NCBI RefSeq assembly: GCF_900103545.1
Contig: NZ_FNHH01000021.1
Coordinates: 1 to 64,000 of the forward strand
Source: Daejeonella rubra
GTDB taxonomy: Bacteria; Bacteroidota; Bacteroidia; Sphingobacteriales; Sphingobacteriaceae
DNA: 64,000 nucleotides
Direction: 5' to 3'
Positions 16,571 to 23,999 of the stretch are shown piece after piece (within the stretch, counting starts at the first letter, position 1; each line of letters begins with the position of its first letter). A model generated the notes under the pieces. It did no database searches, was not told the DNA's origin, and saw nothing but the letters and a program-made list of their open reading frames with translations. Made by a program: the position numbers and the translations under genes.

Positions 16571-18235
16571 TTAAATTTTAGGACTTTGAAAGCCCAGTTT
16601 TACTAATCCGGATTTTATTTCAGGGCAGGACATAAATAAGTTCCAGATTAAACCGGTTCGATAGTTTTCTATCATGACAACTTGGGGGCCCTGGTCAATC
16701 GCTAAATAAGATTGAGCGAACCAAGGATCATGAAGTGAAAAAGCGTCTTTAAAACCATATTCACCCCATATTTTATCGCCTAATTTATAGTAGAAGAAAC
16801 GAATGGCCTGCATAGATTCTTCAGGTGCATAAGGCAAAGAAGCAACAGCGGCTGTAGGTGCAATATAGCCTTTATCGTTATTGGGAGAACTAGCCCCATA
16901 GCCTCCATTACTATCGCTTGCTGTTAAACCCCAGCAATCTTTAGAGTACCCAAACTTCAAAGGATCAGCAACACAGTAATTATAATTGATCTTTGTGTGC
17001 GCTTTAACCTGGGTTTCATAATTTGCATAAGAGTCGCTTAAGAAAGTCGGGTTTAATGCCATAAAGCTGTAATGCTCGAAGAACAAAGGCCCGCCATTGG
17101 CAGATCCTAAAGGTAATTGAACACCATAATAGCTATTGCCATTTTTTATACTTCCGTTTCCTGCCCAACCGGTATCATAAACAGATTTAGGTATAGTGTG
17201 GGTAGTAGAAGATGCTGCTAAAACATATACCATTAAGGCTTCATTCCAACCTTTGACTGGCAAATTAATATCCCAGGTGTAATTTGAACTCCAATGCCAG
17301 TATAATTTTTCCTCGCCATTTTTTCTAAACCAATCCCATTCTACAGCATTAAATAAAGTGTTGATGTCTGACCGAAGGTTTATTTCAGCCGGATCATTTG
17401 CATTAAAATATTGTCTTGCAACAAGTAAGCCCTCCATCAGGAAAGCAGTTTCAACAAGATCTCCACCATTATCTTTCGTACTAAATGGTTGAACCTTTCC
17501 GGTATTTCCATTGATCCAGTGTGGAAAAATACCATGGAACTTATCTGCAGTTTTTAAAAACGTAAGGATCTTTTGAATCCGGGCTAAGCCTTCTTCCTTT
17601 GTTATGAAATTCCTGCTTACCGCAGTTACAATGCTCATAACCCCAAACCCGGTACCACCTGTAGTGACAATATCTCCTGAAGTATTTCTTTCCCTCGCCA
17701 TTCCACTATTTGGGTGGCCGAAATCCCAAAAATATTTAAACGTTTGCTTTTGGATAAGAGTCAGAAGGTCATTATCAGAAATAACAGGAAACTTATCTTT
17801 TCCATCCAAACCTGTTTGCAAATTGATCGTTAATGGATTAATTATTCTACCTCCGGATTCTGTTTTAATGTTCTCGGGAATAGTGATCTTAAAGTTTGAA
17901 AAAGATGAAAGATCATTTACCGGAACTATTTCAACAGACTTATTTTGATCCGAAACAGAATAAGTGACATTCACCAGATTTCCGTCATCAGTTTTCCAGG
18001 TAATTTTATTTGCCTCTCCACCTGCAATTGCTTCAGAAAACATGATCTTAACTTTAGGAGTTGGATTCAATGCCTTATAGCTCAGGGACCCATTATAACT
18101 ACCGTTTACACTGAAAGAAATTCCGGCGTCTTTAGGAGAAATAATAGTTGTATTATCTTTATTGCAACTTATTAAGCAAGGCAAAAGTAGTACTAGAATA
18201 AATAAATAGCTTTTTTTAAGATAATCCAAATACAT
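16571..18235 (-). CDS. GH144-family lipoprotein with N-terminal Ig-like domain
   Basis: A 554-residue paralogue of the following gene. A lipoprotein leader (LISC, Cys24) is followed by a beta-rich Ig-like domain of the SWM/Big_5 kind (about residues 35-142, with VKIMFSEAI) and then the GH144 domain. The pair of key glutamates is at Glu262 (NGGDLVETAF) and Glu332 (VKGWNEALMVYV). The added domain probably acts as a spacer holding the enzyme away from the cell surface. Having two GH144 enzymes in one locus suggests one surface and one periplasmic form, or different chain-length preference; inference. A terminator-like hairpin lies just upstream of its start. Confidence 0.87.
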   Translation of the reverse strand: MYLDYLKKSYLFILVLLLPCLISCNKDNTTIISPKDAGISFSVNGSYNGSLSYKALNPTPKVKIMFSEAIAGGEANKITWKTDDGNLVNVTYSVSDQNKSVEIVPVNDLSSFSNFKITIPENIKTESGGRIINPLTINLQTGLDGKDKFPVISDNDLLTLIQKQTFKYFWDFGHPNSGMARERNTSGDIVTTGGTGFGVMSIVTAVSRNFITKEEGLARIQKILTFLKTADKFHGIFPHWINGNTGKVQPFSTKDNGGDLVETAFLMEGLLVARQYFNANDPAEINLRSDINTLFNAVEWDWFRKNGEEKLYWHWSSNYTWDINLPVKGWNEALMVYVLAASSTTHTIPKSVYDTGWAGNGSIKNGNSYYGVQLPLGSANGGPLFFEHYSFMALNPTFLSDSYANYETQVKAHTKINYNYCVADPLKFGYSKDCWGLTASDSNGGYGASSPNNDKGYIAPTAAVASLPYAPEESMQAIRFFYYKLGDKIWGEYGFKDAFSLHDPWFAQSYLAIDQGPQVVMIENYRTGLIWNLFMSCPEIKSGLVKLGFQSPKI

Positions 18236-18248
18236 CAGAAATTTAATG

Positions 18249-18286
18249 AAAAAGAAGTGCTGGCTAATAAATATGCCAGCACTTCC
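18249..18286 (-). terminator. Intrinsic terminator/attenuator inside the glucan locus
   Basis: On the minus strand the stem GAAGTGCTGGC (18285-18275) and GCCAGCACTTC (18264-18254) is perfect over 11 pairs with a 10-base loop and is followed by TTTTT. It begins a few bases after the stop of the LamG gene and ends just before the start of the first GH144 gene, so part of the transcripts should stop here. Confidence 0.8.
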
Positions 18287-18291
18287 TAAAT

Positions 18292-19179
18292 TTATTTACC
18301 TGCTTTGCCCAGATTATTTAAAGCTTTAATATGTGCATCAGGAAGCACAGTATTGTAAACTCTGATCTCGTCAATTGAGCCTGTCATATTTGCAAATGAA
18401 ACATCTGTACTCACAGTTTTACCTGGAATGGTATTATAACAGCCACCAATAATAATTTCACCGGGTTCATAAGATTTAAACAGGTTATTACCAGTACCAC
18501 GATTGTTATATGATCCAATATTTACACCATCTGCCCACATTTTAAACACACCGGTAGTTCCGTCATAGGTTAAAACCAAATGAGTCCATACCGCAGCACC
18601 AATTTTGGGTGAAAGCGTAGCATTCAGGTTATCCTGACTACCCCCGCCAATTGTGGTGAATCTTGGATTTACTTTTAAAATGTCTGTTGTAGTGGATGGA
18701 TAAGACTGTGTATTTAATCTAAGATCAAAGCTGCCGTTAAATAAACCCGGACGGGCAATTTGAAAGGTCATTGTTTTCTTGGATCCATTATTGGTGATCT
18801 GAATCCATTGACTGATTGTAAAACTCTTTAATGCTTCAGATTTGAACGCATCCATTTGTGTTGCATAATAAACAAATCCTGCAGTTAATTTCAGAGCCTT
18901 GCCTTTTACACCACCAGTTATATATGAATCGTTTAAAGAAGAAGTTGGTGCAGTTTTACTGATAGTTTCATTTTTGCTATCCTCAAATGACCAGTAGGCT
19001 ACCAAATTTTTAGGGTATACATCATCTGTACTGGAATATCCATCAATTTTGCCCTCATATTGTGCTGTAGAAACTTCCGGTAAATTATTTGGATTACCGT
19101 CTTTTTCGCAGGATGATAAAACTGAAACAGTCAATAGACAAACGATCAGACTGGGAATATTAAATAAATTCTTTTTCAT
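18292..19179 (-). CDS. LamG-domain surface lipoprotein
   Basis: A 295-residue lipoprotein (lipobox VLSSC, Cys24) with a concanavalin A-like LamG domain over about residues 60-290: NLVAYWSFEDSKNETIS, FTISQWIQITNNG, WTHLVLTYDGTTGVFKMWADG, and a final MTGSIDEIRVYNTVLPDAHI. These are hallmark LamG_3 strands. In such loci this position usually holds the surface glycan-binding protein that works beside SusD. It follows susD by 11 bases and shares its transcript. No catalytic residues of a laminarinase are seen, so binding rather than cleavage is most likely. Confidence 0.87.
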   Translation of the reverse strand: MKKNLFNIPSLIVCLLTVSVLSSCEKDGNPNNLPEVSTAQYEGKIDGYSSTDDVYPKNLVAYWSFEDSKNETISKTAPTSSLNDSYITGGVKGKALKLTAGFVYYATQMDAFKSEALKSFTISQWIQITNNGSKKTMTFQIARPGLFNGSFDLRLNTQSYPSTTTDILKVNPRFTTIGGGSQDNLNATLSPKIGAAVWTHLVLTYDGTTGVFKMWADGVNIGSYNNRGTGNNLFKSYEPGEIIIGGCYNTIPGKTVSTDVSFANMTGSIDEIRVYNTVLPDAHIKALNNLGKAGK

Positions 19180-19190
19180 GTGTTTAAGGA

Positions 19191-20714
19191 TTAATAATAA
19201 TTATTTTGTTTTAATACACCCTTACTTAAATCGATTTGAATTTGTGGGATAGGCAATAATTCATGTTTACCCTTTACGAAATTCTTTCCCTGAGCCTGTA
19301 AAACATCAGCTGCAATACCCCATCTTACAATATCAAAGAACCGCTCATGTTCCATAGCTAATTCTACTCTTCTTTCACGACGGATCGCTTCTTTTAAATC
19401 TGCCTGAACTGTAGTGGTAATTGCAGGAAGAATGGTGTTATTGCCTTCTCTTGCTCTTACTCTTACACTGTTTAAGGCTGCTAAGGCTTTTGTTGTGTTA
19501 TCTGCTCCACCCAATTCGTTAGCAGCTTCAGCATACATTAAAACAACGTCTGCATATCTCAATAAACGAACATTGTTCCACCATCCAAATCGGTTTCCGA
19601 TCTGTGATCTTCTGGCCGGATTGGTATACACTTTATTATTATAACGAGGATTTGGTAAACCGGCAGGAATTGCTTCGCCATACAAAGATGTACCACCCGC
19701 ATATAAAATAGAACGGGCTTTTCTTGGGTCATTAGCTTCAAAAGCCGATTCTAAACTGGTGCTTGGAACATTAAAGCCCCAGCCTAAATCCCATTGACCA
19801 GTTCCTCTAATACCCTGAACACTAGTATATTGTGATCCATAAATGGTAGGATTGGATGCTGTTGCAGTTGCCTGAACTTCAAAGATAGACTCCTTTGAGT
19901 TTTCACCTTCTTCGTTAAATATTTTAGAATAGGCGGTTGAAAGGTCATATTGACCGGATGTCATAACCAAATTTGCAGCACTCATTGCACTGGCCCATTT
20001 ACTTTGATATAAATATACTTTTGCTAACAGACCAAGTGCAGCACCTCTGGTTGCTCTACCCACAAATTTTGAATCGTAAGTTGCTGGTAAATTTGCTGCG
20101 GCAAAAATCAGATCACTTTCAATAAACTGATAAACAAGTGGTGCGGCACTTTGAGGGATATTTGCTTCTGCAGCTGTTTTAGTGATAACAGTATCTACTA
20201 ATGGCACAGCGCCATAACTTCTAACCAACATAAAATAGGCATAGGCTCTTAAGAACCTGGCCTCTGCTCTTGCACCAAGTTTTAATCCTTCAGGTGTGTT
20301 AAGATTAGGATCTTTTGCTACTCTTTCAAGTACAAAATTACATTTGTTGATCATATCATAATGACCTATCCAAAATGCATTGGCTACACCATTACTGGCT
20401 GTAATACTAAAGTTGTCCATTTGAATTTGATCACCACCATCTGCAGGCGTACTTCCCTTATCTGCATCATCACTTCTGATACTTGCAACCGTAACAAATG
20501 GCATAACCGTCACATTATAACTCCTTAAAACTGCATAGGCACCATTAATGAACTGATCATAAGGGCCTGAACCTTCAGGATAAGGGTAATTATCCTGATC
20601 ATACTCGCCTTGTGATTGTCTATCCAGGAAATCTTTTTTACATCCGGCAAATACCGTTATCAATGCAAACAAAAAGACTATTGCATAGCTTGTTTTGTAT
20701 TTTAATATTTTCAT
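19191..20714 (-). CDS. SusD/RagB-family glycan-binding lipoprotein
   Basis: Outer-membrane lipoprotein of 507 residues (lipobox VFAGC) with the SusD TPR-like fold: KKDFLDRQSQGEYDQ at the start, ARFLRAYAYFMLVRSYGAVPLV in the TPR region, and the C-terminal RRERRVELAMEHERFFDIVRWG followed by KHELLPIPQIQIDLSKG. It should cap the SusC channel and bind glucan fragments. It starts 25 bases after susC. Confidence 0.95.
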   Translation of the reverse strand: MKILKYKTSYAIVFLFALITVFAGCKKDFLDRQSQGEYDQDNYPYPEGSGPYDQFINGAYAVLRSYNVTVMPFVTVASIRSDDADKGSTPADGGDQIQMDNFSITASNGVANAFWIGHYDMINKCNFVLERVAKDPNLNTPEGLKLGARAEARFLRAYAYFMLVRSYGAVPLVDTVITKTAAEANIPQSAAPLVYQFIESDLIFAAANLPATYDSKFVGRATRGAALGLLAKVYLYQSKWASAMSAANLVMTSGQYDLSTAYSKIFNEEGENSKESIFEVQATATASNPTIYGSQYTSVQGIRGTGQWDLGWGFNVPSTSLESAFEANDPRKARSILYAGGTSLYGEAIPAGLPNPRYNNKVYTNPARRSQIGNRFGWWNNVRLLRYADVVLMYAEAANELGGADNTTKALAALNSVRVRAREGNNTILPAITTTVQADLKEAIRRERRVELAMEHERFFDIVRWGIAADVLQAQGKNFVKGKHELLPIPQIQIDLSKGVLKQNNYY

Positions 20715-20739
20715 TGCTATAATTTTAAAATTGATACAA

Positions 20740-23700
20740 TTAAAAAGTCAGGTTCAAGCCAAAAGTGTAAACACTTGGAATTGGATAAATTCCATTATCT
20801 GCACCAGCACCGATAATATTGCTAATTGGAGCTTCAGGAGTATAACCAGTTGTTTTGCTCCAGGTATTCAGGTTTTGACCACTTAAATACATTCTTAACG
20901 ACTTCATACCCGCTTTTTTCAATATGGCTTGATTAAATGTATAACCTAACTGAACGGTACGTAAGCGGAAATAATCGCCTGGTTCCAAAAAGTAGTTGCT
21001 CATTAAGTAATTATTTCCACGGGTATTATCAAGAATTGGTTCAATATTACTTGTTCCAGCCCTGGTAAATGCATTTAAACGATTACTTTCATAATTAAGA
21101 ACTGCAAAGTTCGATGTACGTCTTTGAGTGTACACATGATTTCCTGCAACACCCTGACCTTCGACAATCATGTCAAAACTTTTATAGGCTAATGATAAAT
21201 TAAGTCCATAATTATAATCCGGAAAAGGAGAACCTAAATTCGTTCTATCAGCATCAGTAATAAAACCATCACCATTGATATCAGCATAGGCTATATCACC
21301 GGGTAATGAGTTTGCGAATGCCGGCATTTTATCCAGATCAGCTGTTGACTGATAAACACCTACCTGCTTGTATCCATAGAAATAACCAATTGACTCACCA
21401 GAACTGGTTCTGTTTACACCACCGTTACCTGTGATCTGGAAATTAAAATTATCTCCAATTGACTCCACATTATTTTTATTATGACTGATGTTAGGTGCAA
21501 TACTATAGGAGAAATTTCCAATTTTATCTCTCCAGGCTAAGCTAAGTTCAAGGCCCTTATTAGATATTGTTCCTAAATTGGTTAATAAATAACTGCTGAT
21601 TGCAGGCAATGGTACTCTTGTTAAGATATCTTTTGTAGTACGATTATAATAGGTCAGGTCAGCGCTCAAGCGTGAATTGAAACCCTGAACCTCCATACCA
21701 ATATCTAAACCACGTATAACCTCCCAATGTAAATTAGGATCCGGTACATATGAAGGAGTAACTGATGGGTAAACATTATTACCAAATACACCAACGTCAG
21801 TTATTGTCAATCCCGGACGATATAAATTTTCACCAAATCCCTGTGCATTACCCAATGTACCCCATGAACCTCTAAGTTTCACGAAGTCAATTCCTTTAAT
21901 ATTGTCTTTAAAGAAACTCTCTTCACTTAGTACCCAGCCTAATCCAACACTTCCAAATGTTCCCCACCTGTTTTCCGGTGCGAATTTTGAAATTCCATCT
22001 CTTCTGATAGACGCATTAACCAGATATTTACTCTTAAAGGAATAGTTTACCCTTCCAAAATAAGATTGCTGAGCTGATTCACTGCCACTACCGTTATAAT
22101 TTCCGGGATTAGCGATGTTGGTAATATTTAAATACCAAAAATCAGGATCGTTAGGGATGTTTAAAGTGGTGTCTCTTCTGTTTCCAGATAAAGAATTGCT
22201 TGCAGTATATAGAGAGGTTAAACCTGCTAGTGCAGTTAACTTATGATCCGTATTAAATGTGTTTTCATAGGTCAGCGTTTGATCCTGCTGAAACTTACGG
22301 AATTCTGATTGGTTCTGATCAACTGAAGTCCTTATTGAATTATCAAAAGTACGTGTTGTTGGGATAGAGCCTTCACCTAAATTAATAAATGTATAAGGCA
22401 GTGGATTATACCCTCTTGAACCATTCCAGCTCATATCAGTATAAAATGAAGATCTGAATTTGAAATTCTTCAAAAAGGTAAGTTCGGCAAATATATTACC
22501 TACTGCTCTGTAACCCTTGTTGATGGAGGTTTGATCATTCCTGTTTAAACTTGCAATTGGATTACCCACCTGTGCCCTTTGAAATGATGGCATGCTATAA
22601 TAGGTCTTTGCATCTTCCTGTACACCTACAATTGGCGCTGACCATAATGCATTGTTTAAGGAAACATCAGCGGGATCAGAATTATAGTGGTAGGCATTTA
22701 CATCACCACCAACTTTCAGGTTGTCATTAAATTTTAATTCCTGATTCAATCTGAAATTATATCTCTGGAATCTGCTGTTTCTTAAAACACCTTCCTGATT
22801 GTTATATCCCACATTAACTATGGTGGTAGACTTTTCACCACTACTAGAAACACTCAGGTTATTATTATTCTGCATGGCTGTTTTGAAGATCAAATCCTGC
22901 CAGTTGGTATTTGCAGTATAGTTTGTGAAATCAAATGGCGCTGCATTTATATTTGCTAACTGTGCCGCGTACAGGTTTTTGAAACCAGATGCATCTACCA
23001 CATCAATTTGGTTGGGTACAGTTTGCAAACCTACAGAACTTTGAAATGCTATACGAGTTTCGCCCTTTGCGGCTCTTTTGGTTGTAACAACGATTACTCC
23101 ATTACCACCTTGTGTTCCAAAGATAGCAGTAGAAGATGGATCCTTTAATACTTCCATACTTTCAATATCCGCTGCATTCACATAATCAATGTTAGTTTGG
23201 ATAACACCATCAACAACATAAATAGGACTTGCTGCGTTAGTACTGTTGATACCTCTGATTCGAACTGTTGGTGATGCACCGGGTGTACCGCTATTCACGA
23301 TTGTTAAACCAGCAACCTTACCCTGCAATGAGGAAACCGGGTTTGTATTAGGTGACTTTTCAATGTCTTCACCTCTTACAGAACTAATTGAGCCTGTTAA
23401 ATCTCGTTTCTTTTGAGATCCATAACCTATAACAACAACCTGATCTAATTCATTAGTTGAAGGGCTAAGTTTTACATTAATAGTAGTTCTTCCGTTTACC
23501 AGGATTTCCTGAGCTGTAAATCCCAGGTAGGTGAATACTAAGGTAGCATTGGACGGAACGCTGATAGAAAAATCACCATTTAAATCTGTTTGAGCTCCAA
23601 TAGTAGAACCTTTATGTTTTACAGTTACACCTATTAATGCTTCATTGCTTATACCATCAGTAACCCTTCCGGAAACCTTGATATTCTGAGCAAAAGCATT

Positions 23701-23748
23701 AAAACAGGATAGAAGAAATAAAAATACTAGTAGAGATTTTCGTTTCAT
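20740..23748 (-). CDS. SusC/RagA-family TonB-dependent transporter
   Basis: A 1002-residue outer-membrane transporter: signal peptide (FNAFAQ), an N-terminal carboxypeptidase-regulatory-like domain (KVSGRVTDGISNEALIGV), the SusC signature VVVIGYGSQKKRDLTGSIS, a plug domain (LQGKVAGLTIVNSGTPGASPT) and a large barrel ending in YTFGLNLTF. It imports oligosaccharides using TonB energy. As the first structural gene after the regulator, it carries the main promoter of the locus in the 251-base gap upstream, where two inverted motifs are found. Confidence 0.96.
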   Translation of the reverse strand: MKRKSLLVFLFLLSCFNAFAQNIKVSGRVTDGISNEALIGVTVKHKGSTIGAQTDLNGDFSISVPSNATLVFTYLGFTAQEILVNGRTTINVKLSPSTNELDQVVVIGYGSQKKRDLTGSISSVRGEDIEKSPNTNPVSSLQGKVAGLTIVNSGTPGASPTVRIRGINSTNAASPIYVVDGVIQTNIDYVNAADIESMEVLKDPSSTAIFGTQGGNGVIVVTTKRAAKGETRIAFQSSVGLQTVPNQIDVVDASGFKNLYAAQLANINAAPFDFTNYTANTNWQDLIFKTAMQNNNNLSVSSSGEKSTTIVNVGYNNQEGVLRNSRFQRYNFRLNQELKFNDNLKVGGDVNAYHYNSDPADVSLNNALWSAPIVGVQEDAKTYYSMPSFQRAQVGNPIASLNRNDQTSINKGYRAVGNIFAELTFLKNFKFRSSFYTDMSWNGSRGYNPLPYTFINLGEGSIPTTRTFDNSIRTSVDQNQSEFRKFQQDQTLTYENTFNTDHKLTALAGLTSLYTASNSLSGNRRDTTLNIPNDPDFWYLNITNIANPGNYNGSGSESAQQSYFGRVNYSFKSKYLVNASIRRDGISKFAPENRWGTFGSVGLGWVLSEESFFKDNIKGIDFVKLRGSWGTLGNAQGFGENLYRPGLTITDVGVFGNNVYPSVTPSYVPDPNLHWEVIRGLDIGMEVQGFNSRLSADLTYYNRTTKDILTRVPLPAISSYLLTNLGTISNKGLELSLAWRDKIGNFSYSIAPNISHNKNNVESIGDNFNFQITGNGGVNRTSSGESIGYFYGYKQVGVYQSTADLDKMPAFANSLPGDIAYADINGDGFITDADRTNLGSPFPDYNYGLNLSLAYKSFDMIVEGQGVAGNHVYTQRRTSNFAVLNYESNRLNAFTRAGTSNIEPILDNTRGNNYLMSNYFLEPGDYFRLRTVQLGYTFNQAILKKAGMKSLRMYLSGQNLNTWSKTTGYTPEAPISNIIGAGADNGIYPIPSVYTFGLNLTF

Positions 23749-23821
23749 AATTTGTATTTAGTTAATTGATTAAGGAAGAACAAAATTGAGGTGTTTTTAC
23801 GTTCTACCAAATAAAACAACT

Positions 23822-23999
23822 CTACATCACTACACATTGAAGAAATTTAGTCGCTTCAAACCCTGTAAAAAAGTTTAATAAAACACTCAAAAACCACTTT
23901 AAAGATTTCAGCGGCCTAATTATGGGTACATCAGTAAGATTTAAAAATAAATTAAATGAGGTATTACAAAAACAGGTAATGTGTGGTGATGATGTAGTG
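23822..23999. promoter_or_regulatory. Paired inverted motifs upstream of susC
   Basis: CTACATCACTACACATTG at 23822-23839 recurs in inverted orientation at 23978-23999 as AATGTGTGGTGATGATGTAG, with a three-base insertion. A weaker copy, GTACATCAGTAA, starts at 23926. They lie in the gap between the regulator stop and the susC start, which makes them candidate operator sites for that regulator. Confidence 0.45.
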
